A stretch of 64,000 nt of DNA from Natronosalvus hydrolyticus (GCA_025517525.1 JAOPJZ010000011.1:1-64000), one strand, 5' to 3'; numbered from the stretch's first letter, positions 34,571 through 44,171 are shown. The notes: generated from the letters alone by a model not told the origin. Numbers and translations: made by a program.

Positions 34571-34927
34571 ATGGCAGAACCGAATACGTCACGGCTGACT
34601 GAAACACTCGATCTCTTGACTCACCCGTACCGTCGCTACACGTTGTATTGTCTGACGAACGAATCCAAGGTGATTAGCGTTGATTCCCTTGCGACCGCGG
34701 TCGCCAACTGGGCCGAGGAGCAGACGAGACCGGGCCAGAATACGGACAGGAACGCCGTCAAGACTGCCCTCTATCACACGCACTTACCGAAACTTGCCGA
34801 CAGGGGCCTCGTTTCATTTCGTTCGGATACGGGAACCGTTGAACTTCGAGATACGGACGGGATAGACCAATTTCTTGCCGACACAGCACCTATCGACGGG
34901 TACATACAAGCCGCAGTTGGCGACTGA
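34571..34927 (+). CDS. Winged-helix protein (DUF7344-like)
   Basis: A 118-residue haloarchaeal winged helix: LTETLDLLTHPYRRYTLYCLTNES, then SVDSLATAVANWAEEQ, then VKTALYHTHLPKLADRGLVSFRSDTGTVELRD. This is a common haloarchaeal architecture, often annotated DUF7344. A likely transcription factor, target unknown. A GTG sits directly before ATG 34571. TATA-like AT-rich DNA (34506-34545) lies upstream. Confidence 0.82.
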   Translation: MAEPNTSRLTETLDLLTHPYRRYTLYCLTNESKVISVDSLATAVANWAEEQTRPGQNTDRNAVKTALYHTHLPKLADRGLVSFRSDTGTVELRDTDGIDQFLADTAPIDGYIQAAVGD

Positions 34928-35248
34928 GCGGGGACATACACATTCGCCTCACCGTCGTCTTCTAACAACCCGGTGAATATGAAGCTCTATTACTCTATCG
35001 TCAGTCTCAATTTAAAGGGTTTTGAACTGGATGTTGCGATCAATAAGCAGCCGATACTGAGCGATAACCATTCGCCACAAATCAGCCCTTAATCTGTGCT
35101 GCGTTCGGGCTATGTATTCATAGCACGACCGCTAAAACCCATCACCAGTCAGAGTTTCAACAGAAGGTCCATCTGAAAGTTCGAGACTCTCGAGAGTGAC
35201 AATAGACTCACTCGAGCGTTACGAAAATTACTGCGACCAGGAGCCCGT
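34928..35248. other. Low-GC intergenic region before nurA end
   Basis: About 320 bp between the winged-helix gene and the nurA stop. It is lower in GC than the rest and holds no convincing gene. A perfect 12-bp palindrome ACTCTCGAGAGT (35186-35197) lies 50 bp past the nurA stop and may help end its transcript. No repeats link it to the IS. Confidence 0.5.
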
Positions 35249-36520
35249 TCACCGGTCGAAATCGTCGCCCCACCGCTTGTCGTCGTAACTCCGCCGTTGC
35301 ACCGTGTCGAAACTCTGCTCGAGCGTCTCTCGAAGCGAGCGCTTTTCGGCGGCACTAATCCGGGCGAGTTCGTCGGCCTTCTCGATGCTCGTTGGCGGGC
35401 CGTGGGCGATGGCCACGTCCTGTAGAATCTGCATGGTCAGCTGCTCACGCCATCGCTCCTCGCGGACGAAGGCGTACGGCGCTTCGACCCGATACAGCAG
35501 GTCATCTCGTGGGTCGTAGACGACGAAAAACGTCACCTCGTACGCCTCGGCCTCGAGTTTGCGGTCGACGCCCAGCGCCTCACCCTCGACCGAAAGCGGC
35601 CGGTCGACGCCGCCGCGCGAGCGGAACCAGCCGGTGTAGGTCAGGGAGTCGGTGTCTCGTTCCCAGCGGTCACCATCGACGTCATCGACGTACGAGCCCC
35701 GCTCGAGGATTCGGGTGAAGAAGGTCGCGTCGTCGGCCCACGGCGCGTCCCCGTCGTTCGATTTCACGGCACGCGTAATCACGCGGGTGGCGGGATTTTT
35801 GACGAAACCACACAGCGGCACGTCGCGGTCGACGAACGTCTCGACCAGCCGAACGTAATTCTGGACGACCTGTTTCGGTCGGGACTCCTCTTCGAGGAAG
35901 GTCGCCAAATCGGGGTGCTGGTCCGACCAGCGGAGCAGTCCTCGCGGGTACAACGGCCCATCGAGCACCAGCAGGTCCTCGACGTCTACGGCGTGCTCGA
36001 GGGCGTGTTCGCTTTCGGCAAGGTAGAGTGCGAGGGCGTGAACGACGCCTTCGGCAAATCGGGGTAATGGTGGAACTTTGATGGCTCGAGATCGACTGTA
36101 GCCCTCGTCGAAGGTGTCCCAGGTCTCGTCGACGTGGGCCGTCGGATCGGTGGCGTGGACGGTCGCGATCACGGTCCTCGAACGGTGTAAATCGAGGTCG
36201 CTCGGCGTTGCGCTCATCGCGGCCTGTGCGATGTCGATAACCAGGCCGTTTTTGAAAATCGTCGGATTGATCGTCCCCGCATCGAGACCGTGGGTGGAGT
36301 CGAAAGGGGGGTCACAGAGGGCGACATCTTCCATATCGACACGGTGACGAGAAACACCGTCGACCGGTTTGAGGACCACGCTCCCGTCGACCGCGAGCGG
36401 GTCGAGAAACTCGTTCCAGACGGTCTCGGCGAACGCCCGGTGGTCGCGTTCGTCCGCGCCGTGGTCGATCCGATGGGCGAGTCTGGCGATCCCGTCGTAG
36501 TGTACCGGATCGAGTGTCAT
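35249..36520 (-). CDS. NurA-type DNA repair nuclease
   Basis: A 423-residue protein with the haloarchaeal NurA pattern: VVLKPVDGVSRHRVDMEDVALCDPPFDSTHGLDAGTINPTIFKNGLVIDIAQAAM. Its conserved Asp residues, with ALEHAVDVEDLLVLDGPLYPRGLL further on, would hold two metals in the RNase-H-like nuclease core. Later blocks are VRLVETFVDRDVPLCGFVKNPATRVI and TYTGWFRSRG. NurA resects DNA ends with HerA and Mre11-Rad50. ATG 36520 (MTLDPVHYDG) is chosen. The HerA-like gene in this window is 16 kb away. Confidence 0.85.
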   Translation of the reverse strand: MTLDPVHYDGIARLAHRIDHGADERDHRAFAETVWNEFLDPLAVDGSVVLKPVDGVSRHRVDMEDVALCDPPFDSTHGLDAGTINPTIFKNGLVIDIAQAAMSATPSDLDLHRSRTVIATVHATDPTAHVDETWDTFDEGYSRSRAIKVPPLPRFAEGVVHALALYLAESEHALEHAVDVEDLLVLDGPLYPRGLLRWSDQHPDLATFLEEESRPKQVVQNYVRLVETFVDRDVPLCGFVKNPATRVITRAVKSNDGDAPWADDATFFTRILERGSYVDDVDGDRWERDTDSLTYTGWFRSRGGVDRPLSVEGEALGVDRKLEAEAYEVTFFVVYDPRDDLLYRVEAPYAFVREERWREQLTMQILQDVAIAHGPPTSIEKADELARISAAEKRSLRETLEQSFDTVQRRSYDDKRWGDDFDR

Positions 36521-36702
36521 GCCCGACTCCACCGACGCCATCAGCAAAAAGCCAGTGGATCAGCCACCACACGCGGTCACGAGTCGGCGCTGTGAGTCAC
36601 TCGAGGAGAGCATCAGTTGAAGTGTCACTTACGGGAGCCCCGTTGAAAAATGACGTTCGCTCGAGCGACCACCACCAACCTGACTCGAACGGAAAACGGA
36701 GA

Positions 36703-36718
36703 GGCGGTCAGTACCGCC
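36703..36718. terminator. Small hairpin between amt-PII and nurA
   Basis: GGCGGT-CAGT-ACCGCC, a 6-bp perfect stem about 90 bp after the amt-PII stop and upstream of nurA (both minus strand). No long T-run follows. It is a weak candidate for a 3' end or an operator. Confidence 0.3.
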
Positions 36719-36809
36719 CTGGTCGGACAAAGCCGCTGTACAACAGTTCGAGAGACGGATTGGCGCGTCCCTCGAGTCGTATTCGGTGTTCGATAGCGGT
36801 CGTGTCGGA

Positions 36810-38543
36810 TTAGACCGCTTCCGGGCCCGTATCGCCCGTGCGGACCTGGCAGGCGTCCTCGACCGGGAGGACGAAGATCTTGCCGTCGCCAGGTTCGCCG
36901 GTGTTTGCGCCCTCGCGAATCGCGTCGACGACGTCCGCTGCGGGAACGTCGGCGACGACACACTCGATTTTGACTTTCTGGTGGAGGTCGACGGTGTACT
37001 CCTCGCCGCGCCACTGGCCTTTCTTCGCCGGCTGAGAGCCGCGACCGGAGACGTTGGTGACCGTCAGCGACGGGGCACCCACGTCTGCAAGGCTCTTTTT
37101 GACCGCACCGAGGCGGTCCGGACGAACGATGGCGGTAACCATCTTGATCGGCGTCTCCTCGACGCCGCCGTCGGTGTACAGTTCGCCACCGTCAGTTGCG
37201 ACCTCCGGCCGGCCGAACTCTGGGTAGGTGTCGACGCCGTGTTCGGAGACGTCGAGGCCGTCACGCTCGTGTTCGGGGGTGACTCGAGCCTGACCGATCG
37301 CTTTGAAGCCGCCCCAGACGGCTGCGGTTGCGAGCACCGTCCAGATGGTGAGGACGGCGACGCCCAGAATCTGTGGGCCGAAGGCGCTGGCCTCTATCGA
37401 GAGGATGCCACCAGCGACGAGTCCGCCGCCGATAGCGGTGCCTTCGATGGACCACAGCGGGTAGATGATCAGTCCGAGCATCCCCGCACTTCCGTGGACG
37501 GGGAAGACCGCACAGACGTCGTCGATTTTCAGGGTCTTCTCGACGAAGCTGAACACGAGCGGGAGCTGCGCGCCGGCGAGCAGACCGATCATCAGCGCGC
37601 CCATGGGCGTGATCAGGTCGGTCGGACCGGTGACACCGACCAGACCGGCGAGCATGCCGTTTGCCACGTACAGCGTGTCGACTTTGCCGTTCATGTACAG
37701 CGAGACCGCGGACGCACCGATTGCGCCCATCCCCATGCCGAGTGCGGTGACCATCGCAACGCTGCCGACGTAGCCGAAGTCACCGAGCTGGAAGACGCCT
37801 TCGGCGGCCGCGCCCGGGTCGATGACCGTCGCCGCGGTGCCGACGTTGAAACCGAACCAGCCGAAACAGAGGATCAGCGTCCCGAGTACGGCAAAAGTCA
37901 TCGAATGTCCGGGAATGACGTTGCTCGAGCCGTCGTCGTTGTACTTGTCCATTCTGGCACCGATGATCCAGGCCGCCGTGAGGCCAGCGACGCCGCCCAC
38001 ACCGTGGACGACCATCCCGCCGGCGAAATCGGCGAAGCCGAGGTCGGTGAGCAGTGGAACGGCGTTCTCACCTGGTGCGTACCACACGAGACCAGCGGCC
38101 ACCGGGTAGATAACGGCCGCAAGCAAGAACGTGTACGCCACGTACGCACGGAGCTTCGCGCGACCGGCGACGGCCCCCGAGACGATGGTTGCAGCTGTCA
38201 TCGCGAACACCGCGCTGAACAGCCACATGACCCAGTCGAACGATTCGGCACCGAACATGGTCAACGGAGTCGAATCGCCACCGACCAGCGCCGCACCGAC
38301 GTTGTTCGAAATCCCCATCCCGATCAGGAAGAACACCCCGATACCGACCGCCCAGGTCAGCATGTTCTTCGTCAACTGGTTCGCCACGTTCTTCGAGCGA
38401 ACCTGGCCCGCCTCGAGCATCGCGAACCCGGCGTGCATGAAGAAGATGAGGAAGGTAACCACGAGGGCCCACATCAGGTTCATCCCCGTGGCGAGCGTCT
38501 CGAGGTCAGATGCTGTCGCCTCGAGTACAACGGTGTCTAACAT
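36810..38543 (-). CDS. Ammonium transporter fused to a PII signalling domain
   Basis: A 577-residue fusion. Residues 1-420 are an Amt/Rh channel with 11 TM helices: [20 protein letters not shown], the twin-His [23 protein letters not shown] and [20 protein letters not shown], plus [10 protein letters not shown] linker of about 45 acidic residues follows. Residues 466-577 are a full PII (GlnB/GlnK) domain, [22 protein letters not shown]. It has a T-loop [18 protein letters not shown] whose Tyr falls at domain position 51, the uridylylated Tyr of E. coli GlnB, and the nucleotide B-loop [17 protein letters not shown] normally plugs Amt from the cytoplasm under control of ATP/ADP and 2-oxoglutarate; here it is tethered. 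Confidence 0.93.
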   Translation of the reverse strand: MLDTVVLEATASDLETLATGMNLMWALVVTFLIFFMHAGFAMLEAGQVRSKNVANQLTKNMLTWAVGIGVFFLIGMGISNNVGAALVGGDSTPLTMFGAESFDWVMWLFSAVFAMTAATIVSGAVAGRAKLRAYVAYTFLLAAVIYPVAAGLVWYAPGENAVPLLTDLGFADFAGGMVVHGVGGVAGLTAAWIIGARMDKYNDDGSSNVIPGHSMTFAVLGTLILCFGWFGFNVGTAATVIDPGAAAEGVFQLGDFGYVGSVAMVTALGMGMGAIGASAVSLYMNGKVDTLYVANGMLAGLVGVTGPTDLITPMGALMIGLLAGAQLPLVFSFVEKTLKIDDVCAVFPVHGSAGMLGLIIYPLWSIEGTAIGGGLVAGGILSIEASAFGPQILGVAVLTIWTVLATAAVWGGFKAIGQARVTPEHERDGLDVSEHGVDTYPEFGRPEVATDGGELYTDGGVEETPIKMVTAIVRPDRLGAVKKSLADVGAPSLTVTNVSGRGSQPAKKGQWRGEEYTVDLHQKVKIECVVADVPAADVVDAIREGANTGEPGDGKIFVLPVEDACQVRTGDTGPEAV

Positions 38544-38662
38544 ACACCCACCTCACCGATAGCATCACTAATACCGTTCGTTGCTGGACAGACGTCTACT
38601 TCGATCGAATGTTTCGTCATATTCGTACCTCGTATCACGTCAAATCCTAAAGCAAGATCATT

Positions 38663-38742
38663 GTATAAGGGTTAGCGTTGACATATGGTTGGATCGTGTT
38701 GGCAATGGTAGAATAGATTGTAAATATATATGCGTATAAGGT
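38663..38742. promoter_or_regulatory. Repeated motif in the amt-PII promoter zone
   Basis: GTATAAGGGTT (38663-38673) and GTATAAGGTT (38734-38743), 71 bp apart, flank TAAATATATA (38721-38730). They lie about 120-200 bp before the fusion gene's ATG and may include TATA or regulator sites. Confidence 0.35.
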
Positions 38743-38999
38743 TGTGAAAGGTTACCGTTGAGCGAGTCGATCATCGATTGTTTGCGAGAAATGGACAAAC
38801 AGGGAGGCAAATGTTGCAACTTCGACCGAATCGTGACTGATCAGGGCCGTCATTCGGGTACGTGTGCGTCACGCGCGGCAGAATTTGCGATGTGTGAGTG
38901 TCTCTCTGCCAACAGGTAGACGTTCGGTCAACTCGAGGGGGGGTTCGTCCACCGGAAACGCTGGTGAGTTCCCGGTCTAGTACCCTCCCAAACGTCGAC

Positions 39000-39041
39000 T
39001 GATGAGTGAAACCGGACAACCACCGTTGGTTTCACCCATCA
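39000..39041 (-). terminator. Strong inverted repeat after hemB
   Basis: TGATGAGTGAAACC (39000-39013) pairs with GGTTTCACCCATCA (39028-39041) with one mismatch in 14 bp and a 14-nt loop, 20 bp past the hemB stop. It is a good candidate for a transcript 3' end; its dyad could also be a protein site. Confidence 0.5.
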
Positions 39042-39060
39042 GTTCAGGCTTGGACCGCCA

Positions 39061-40101
39061 CTAAAGCTTCGGCGCGATATCTTCCGCGAAGTACGTCAGG
39101 ATGAGATCCGCACCGGCGCGTTTGATCGATAACAGCGATTCGTGGGCGGTCGCCTCGAGGTCGAGCCATCCCTTCTCGCTCGCGGCGTGTAACATGGCGT
39201 ACTCGCCGGAGACGTTGTAGGCTGCGATGGGATGATCGAACTCCCGGCGAAGGTCGCTCACGATGTCGAGGTACGGCAGTGCCGGTTTCACCATCAGCAC
39301 GTCCGCTCCCTGGTCGACGTCGAGCGCGACTTCACGCATCGCCTCTCGGCGGTTGGCCGGGTCCATCTGGTAGTGGCGACGGTCGCCGAACGACGGTGCT
39401 CCGTCCGCAGCGTCGCGGAACGGGCCGTAGAACGCGCTCTGGTACTTCGCGGCGTAACTCATCACCGGGACGTCGGTGTACCCGCTCCCGTCGAGCGCGC
39501 CGCGAATCGCGTCGACCATTCCGTCCATCATTCCACTCGGGGCAATCATGTCCGCACCCGCGTTCGCGTGAGAGACGGCGATTTTCTCCAACGCCTCGAG
39601 CGTCGCGTCGTTGTCGACGGTAAGACCGTGCTCCTGGCTGTCGCCAGCACCCGTTTCGTGACCTACTTCGCCAGCATCTGTCCCGGATCCCGCATCGCAA
39701 ACACCCGCCTCGAGCGGGCCACAGTGTCCGTGATCGGTGTATTCACAGAGACAAACGTCGGTGATCACGTAGGCGTCCGTCTCGGCCGTAATCCGGCGGG
39801 TCGCTTCCTGAACGACACCGTCTTCAACCCAGGCGCGCGTCCCCTCAGCGTCTTTCGACTGTGGAATGCCAAAAAGCATCACCGCCTCGACGCCCGTTTC
39901 GAGGACTTCTTCGACACGGGCAACTGCCTCGTCGATCGGGACGCGCTCGTGGCCGGGCATCGACTCGATGGCGATGCGCTCGTCGGTCGTCGCGTCGACG
40001 AACACCGGGGCGATGAAGTCGGACGGCTCGAGGCTCGTCTCGCTGACGAGATTCCGAATCCCGTCCTTTCGAAGGCGGCGAGGGCGGTGTGTCAGATCCA
40101 T
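39061..40101 (-). CDS. hemB: Delta-aminolevulinic acid dehydratase (porphobilinogen synthase)
   Basis: A 346-residue TIM-barrel enzyme condensing two 5-aminolevulinates to porphobilinogen for heme and cobamide synthesis. The zinc block is ITDVCLCEYTDHGHCG. The Schiff-base lysines are in SYAAKYQSAFYGPFRDA and VLMVKPALPYLDIVSDL. A 30-residue insertion rich in Gly, Asp and Glu (between HCGPLEAG and TVDNDATLE, DNA about 39620-39712) enlarges the loop next to the zinc site. ATG 40101 (MDLTHRPRRLRKD) is chosen. It lies 56 bp after the SDR gene in the same direction. Confidence 0.95.
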   Translation of the reverse strand: MDLTHRPRRLRKDGIRNLVSETSLEPSDFIAPVFVDATTDERIAIESMPGHERVPIDEAVARVEEVLETGVEAVMLFGIPQSKDAEGTRAWVEDGVVQEATRRITAETDAYVITDVCLCEYTDHGHCGPLEAGVCDAGSGTDAGEVGHETGAGDSQEHGLTVDNDATLEALEKIAVSHANAGADMIAPSGMMDGMVDAIRGALDGSGYTDVPVMSYAAKYQSAFYGPFRDAADGAPSFGDRRHYQMDPANRREAMREVALDVDQGADVLMVKPALPYLDIVSDLRREFDHPIAAYNVSGEYAMLHAASEKGWLDLEATAHESLLSIKRAGADLILTYFAEDIAPKL

Positions 40102-40157
40102 ACCCTCGAGTACCGACGGGACGGACAAAAACGAACCGCTCGAGGACGCGAAACTGG

Positions 40158-41255
40158 TCACACCATCGCGTCGGACCCGATCACCGGGTTTTCGCGCACG
40201 AACGCGACGAGTTCGTCGACGTACGATTCGAACGGCGGGCACTCGATTCCCGTCCCGGCGAGCGCTCGCTGGGTGTTCGGGCAAGCATACCGCGTCGGAT
40301 GGTCGAAGTAGTCGATGGTGGCCGGTTCGGCCGGCAGGCCGACTCGCTCGAGCGCCCCGAGCAGCGGCCCGGCAACGGATTTCGGCGTGGGAACCGAGCA
40401 GACGCGATGGTCCATCGCGCTCGCGAGCACGTCCACGAAGCGAGGGATCGTCAACGGTGTCGGGTCACACAACTGGTACACCTCGCCGACGGTATCGTCG
40501 CGAGCGCTAAGGTGGGCGATGGCGTCGATGACGAAATCTCGAGGGACGACGTTGAGTTCGGTGTCGTTCGACCCCGGCAACGAGACGGTGAGCGAGCACG
40601 CACGAGGCTGTTCGAGCAGCAGTCGAAGGAGGTAGTACGGCCCGTCGTATTTGCCCGTCTCGCCCGTCTCGCTGTCTCCGACGACGATTGCTGGGCGATA
40701 GATGGTCGCCGGCAACCCCGCCTCCATTCGCTCCTGGACCAGCACTTCGGCGCGGTACTTCGTGGCCTCGTAGTAGTTGTTGAACGACTGGCCTTCCTCG
40801 AGATGTGACTCGGTAAACACGCCGTCGTAGCGCCCGCTGACGTAACAGGTGCTGACGTACTGGAACCGTTCGACGTCGAGGGTTTCTGCCGCGTCGAGCA
40901 CGTGGTCGGTGCCCCGGACGTTGACGGCCTCGGCGAGCCCGAGGTCGATCGCCAGATCGTAGACGGCGGCGAGATGATAGCACGTATGGACCGACGACAA
41001 CCCCTCGAGCGCGTCGCCACATTCCAGATCCGGTTCCGTAATGTCTCCCTCCAGTAGCTGGATCGAATCGGACGGAAGCTCGAGACGTTGACGGAGTGTC
41101 TCGGCCCGCGTCTCCGCCTGCGACCGATACTGCGGCTGGATCAGACAGACGACCGGTTCGTCCCCGCGCTCGAGGAGTCGCTCGAGCAAGGCCGAACCGA
41201 GAAAGCCGGGGAAACCGGTGAGAAAAACGGTCGGATCGCGGGATTGCTCGCTCAT
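40158..41255 (-). CDS. SDR-family acyl-CoA reductase-like protein (NAD-binding_4)
   Basis: A 365-residue extended SDR. TVFLTGFPGFLGSALLERLLERG is the nucleotide motif (T-G-x2-G-x2-G). Catalytic YYEATKYRAEVLV carries Y-x3-K, and YVSTCYVSGRYDG and TIYRPAIVVGDSETGE are typical of the male-sterility/NAD-binding_4 group that reduces acyl-CoA or acyl-ACP. Its ATG overlaps the ALDH stop by four bases (ATGA), so the aldehyde made by one could be the substrate of the other. Substrate inferred only. Confidence 0.82.
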   Translation of the reverse strand: MSEQSRDPTVFLTGFPGFLGSALLERLLERGDEPVVCLIQPQYRSQAETRAETLRQRLELPSDSIQLLEGDITEPDLECGDALEGLSSVHTCYHLAAVYDLAIDLGLAEAVNVRGTDHVLDAAETLDVERFQYVSTCYVSGRYDGVFTESHLEEGQSFNNYYEATKYRAEVLVQERMEAGLPATIYRPAIVVGDSETGETGKYDGPYYLLRLLLEQPRACSLTVSLPGSNDTELNVVPRDFVIDAIAHLSARDDTVGEVYQLCDPTPLTIPRFVDVLASAMDHRVCSVPTPKSVAGPLLGALERVGLPAEPATIDYFDHPTRYACPNTQRALAGTGIECPPFESYVDELVAFVRENPVIGSDAMV

Positions 41256-42844
41256 GGGCGCCACCCCTCGAGGCGCCGACGAAGCCGACGGAGTCCGGCC
41301 ATGCCACGGACGACGGGGTCTGTGGGAACGCGAGACGGTTTCCTCAGCGGCCCCACTCGAGAGGTCGCTATCGTCTTCGATTCCACGAACCGCTTCAGCC
41401 CTTCCGGACCGTGGCGACGCCCCAGTCCGGAGTCGCCAACGCCGCCCATCGGCGCGTCCACGGCCGCCCAGCCAGCGACGTAGGCGTCGTTGACACAGAC
41501 CGTTCCCGCGTCGATCCGTCGGGCCACCTCAAGGCCGAGATGGCGGTCGTCCGTCCAGACGCTCGCGTTGAGCCCGTAGGCCGAGTCGTTTGCCGCCTCG
41601 ATAGCGTCCTCGAGGGAGTCGACGGGAACGACGCTCACGACGGGGCCGAACGTCTCCTCACAGGCGGCTCGAGACGCCGGGTCGACATCGGCGAGAATCG
41701 TCGGCTCGTAACAGAACGGCCCGAGATCGGGTCGGGCGCGACCGCCGGTCAGGACGGACGCTCCCCGCGCTACCGCGTCGTCGACGTGGGCCTCGACCCG
41801 CTCGAGTTGCCCGCCGTCGATGAGCGAGCCGACGTCGGCACCGTCGCCGATGCCGGTGCCGAGCGTGAGTTTCCGGGTTTCCCCGACGAAGGCCTCGAGG
41901 AAGTCGTCGTACACCGACGCCTCGACGTAGATCCGTTCAGCGGCGAGACAGAGCTGACCCGCGTTGGTGAAACAGCCCTGGACGGCCCCGCGAGCCGTTC
42001 GCTCGAGGTCTGCATCGGCCAGAACGATGAACGGGTTCTTGCCACCCAGCTCGAGCGAGCAGTCGATCAGGTTGCGGCCCGCCCGCTCGGCGACGATGCG
42101 CCCCGTTTCGGTGCCGCCGGTGAAGGCCAGGTAGTCGACGTGATCGATGAGCGCGGGGCCGACGACCGGCCCCGAACCGGTGACGACCGAAAAGACGCCG
42201 TCCGGAAGGCCAGCTTCCTCGAGCAGTTCGGCGAGGGCGAGGGCGATAAACGGCGTCTTCTCGTCGGGTTTACAGACGACGGCGTTGCCCGCGAGCAGAG
42301 CCGGAATCGCGTCCGTCATCGACAGCGTCAGCGGATAGTTCCACGGCGAGATAACCCCGACGACGCCGACCGGGTCGTAGGTGACACGCGCGTCAGTTGC
42401 GAGCGAAAACGCCCCATCTCGAGTCTCGTCGGCGAGGACGCCCGGGCCCTCGCGTGCGTAGTACGTGCACGTCGCCGGCACGTCGAGTAACTCTTCGGCG
42501 GCGTGCGCCCGCGATTTCCCCGTCTCGAGTTGGACCAGATCCAGCAATCGGTCCCGATGCTCGAGGACGAGATCACCGAATCGCTCGAGGACCGCTCCCC
42601 GGTCGACGGGGTCACGCGTCGCCCAGCCAGCCTGTGCCTCCCGAGCGCGCTCCAGAGTGGCTTCCACGGCCGCTTCGTCACCGGCTGGCACCGATCCGAT
42701 CGGTTCGTCAGTGATCGGTGTTCGTACCACGATATCGTCGGCTTCAGGTCCTGGTACAGCCACTCGAGTACCGAGTGACACGAGGTCGGCGGGTGAAAGC
42801 GAGGTCGATGGAAAAAGGCCCGAGTAAGAGAGCGAAGCGTCCAT
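41252..42844 (-). CDS. Aldehyde dehydrogenase
   Basis: A 530-residue NAD(P)-dependent ALDH. Seen: VGVISPWNYPLTLSMTDAIPALLAGNAVVCKP (cofactor site), TGGTETGRIVAERA, catalytic Glu in LELGGKNPFIVLAD and catalytic Cys in GCFTNAGQLCLAAER, and the C-terminal APMGGVGDSGLGRRHG. It resembles the succinate-semialdehyde/aromatic aldehyde group. It is first in ALDH-SDR(-hemB), with ATGA overlap to the SDR, suggesting fatty or isoprenoid aldehyde turnover. Confidence 0.92.
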   Translation of the reverse strand: MDASLSYSGLFPSTSLSPADLVSLGTRVAVPGPEADDIVVRTPITDEPIGSVPAGDEAAVEATLERAREAQAGWATRDPVDRGAVLERFGDLVLEHRDRLLDLVQLETGKSRAHAAEELLDVPATCTYYAREGPGVLADETRDGAFSLATDARVTYDPVGVVGVISPWNYPLTLSMTDAIPALLAGNAVVCKPDEKTPFIALALAELLEEAGLPDGVFSVVTGSGPVVGPALIDHVDYLAFTGGTETGRIVAERAGRNLIDCSLELGGKNPFIVLADADLERTARGAVQGCFTNAGQLCLAAERIYVEASVYDDFLEAFVGETRKLTLGTGIGDGADVGSLIDGGQLERVEAHVDDAVARGASVLTGGRARPDLGPFCYEPTILADVDPASRAACEETFGPVVSVVPVDSLEDAIEAANDSAYGLNASVWTDDRHLGLEVARRIDAGTVCVNDAYVAGWAAVDAPMGGVGDSGLGRRHGPEGLKRFVESKTIATSRVGPLRKPSRVPTDPVVRGMAGLRRLRRRLEGWRP

Positions 42845-43010
42845 ACGCCAACAGTAGGGCGACGACGTCCTAAAGGTATGTCACGACTATCGCCCGGTGG
42901 GAGAGAAGCCCTGTGTCACTCAGGTACATTTCGCTGGGAGGGAAGCCACCAATGGCAAATTTTGCAGCCAGATAGGAGGGCTTTTCACACCTTCACACGG
43001 AGACGCAACT

Positions 43011-44171
43011 ATGCTCGACTACGTCGACCTCGAGGCAGACCTCGACGAGGAAGAACGCCTGATTCGGGACACGGCACGCCAGTTCGTCGACGAACAGGTG
43101 CGCCCCGACATCGGCGACCACTTCGAAGCCGGTACGTTTCCGACCGACCTGATTCCGGAGATGGGCGAGATGGGCTTTTACGCCCCCAATCTCAAGGGAT
43201 ACGGTTCTCCCAACGTCTCCGAGACCGCGTACGGCCTGTTGATGCAGGAACTCGAGGCGTGTGACTCGGGGCTGCGCTCGATGGCCTCGGTGCAGGGCGC
43301 GCTCGTGATGTACCCGATTCACGCCTTCGGGAGCGAGGCACAGAAAAAGGAGTGGCTGCCGCGATTGGGCTCCGGCGAGGCCGTCGGCTGTTTCGGGCTC
43401 ACCGAACCCGAACACGGCTCGAACCCTTCTGGAATGCAAACCCACGCCGAAAAAGACGCCGATGGCTACGTGCTCAACGGTTCGAAGACCTGGATCACTA
43501 ACTCTCCGATTTCGGACATCGCCGTCGTCTGGGCCAAAGACCGCTCGAGCGAGGACACCGTTCGGGGCTTTCTGGTCGAAACCGACCGCGACGGCGTGAC
43601 GACGAACAAAATCACCGAGAAACTCTCGCTGCGCGCCTCGATTACGGGCGAAATCGGGCTGAACGACGTCCGTATTCCAGAGGAGAACGTCCTGCCCGGC
43701 GTCGAGGGCATGAAGGGGCCCCTCTCGTGTCTCACGCAGGCGCGCTACGGCATCGCCTGGGGCGCCATCGGCGCTGCTCGAGACTGTTTCGAGACGGCCC
43801 GCGAGTACGCCCTCGATCGCGACCAGTTCGGCGGCCCGATCGCCCGCTTCCAGATTCAACAGGAGAAACTGGCGGAGATGGCGACCCAGATCACGCTCGC
43901 TCAACTGCTGGCCTACCGGCTGGCCGACCTCAAAGAGCGCGGGGACCTCCGTCCACAGCACGTCTCGATGGCCAAACGGAACAACGTACGCATGGCGCGA
44001 GATCAGGCGCGCGTCGCCCGCGAGATGCTCGGCGGCAACGGCATTACTACCGACTACTCCCCAATGCGACACATGGCCAACCTCGAGACCGTCTACACCT
44101 ACGAGGGGACTCACGACATTCACACGCTCGTACTCGGTCAGGACCTGACCGGTATCGCCGCGTTCGAGTGA
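43011..44171 (+). CDS. Acyl-CoA dehydrogenase (glutaryl-CoA dehydrogenase-like)
   Basis: A 386-residue FAD acyl-CoA dehydrogenase. LMQELEACDSGLRSMASVQGALVMYPI and GCFGLTEPEHGSNPSGMQT are the FAD contacts, then SKTWITNSPISDIAVVWAK. The C-terminal YEGTHDIHTLVLGQDLTG has the Glu that acts as catalytic base in glutaryl-CoA dehydrogenase-type members. It oxidises acyl-CoA to enoyl-CoA, passing electrons to ETF. ATG 43011 is chosen. YgfZ follows after 95 bp. Confidence 0.9.
   Translation: MLDYVDLEADLDEEERLIRDTARQFVDEQVRPDIGDHFEAGTFPTDLIPEMGEMGFYAPNLKGYGSPNVSETAYGLLMQELEACDSGLRSMASVQGALVMYPIHAFGSEAQKKEWLPRLGSGEAVGCFGLTEPEHGSNPSGMQTHAEKDADGYVLNGSKTWITNSPISDIAVVWAKDRSSEDTVRGFLVETDRDGVTTNKITEKLSLRASITGEIGLNDVRIPEENVLPGVEGMKGPLSCLTQARYGIAWGAIGAARDCFETAREYALDRDQFGGPIARFQIQQEKLAEMATQITLAQLLAYRLADLKERGDLRPQHVSMAKRNNVRMARDQARVAREMLGGNGITTDYSPMRHMANLETVYTYEGTHDIHTLVLGQDLTGIAAFE

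Larger units (their letters stand above)
38544..39060. other. Long AT-rich region upstream of amt-PII
   Basis: About 517 bp between the amt-PII start and hemB stop (both minus). 38640-38760 is strongly AT-rich and contains two copies of GTATAAGG(G)TT (38663-38672 and 38734-38742), each followed by a CGTTGA-type motif, likely part of the nitrogen-responsive promoter. An 82-codon frame at 38771-39019 shows no family features and is rejected. The hemB-side inverted repeat is listed separately. Confidence 0.5.

Noticed and set aside
38771..39019. An 82-codon minus-strand frame in the amt-hemB gap
   Set aside because: No family features, poor codon use for a haloarchaeon, and it covers the hemB hairpin.
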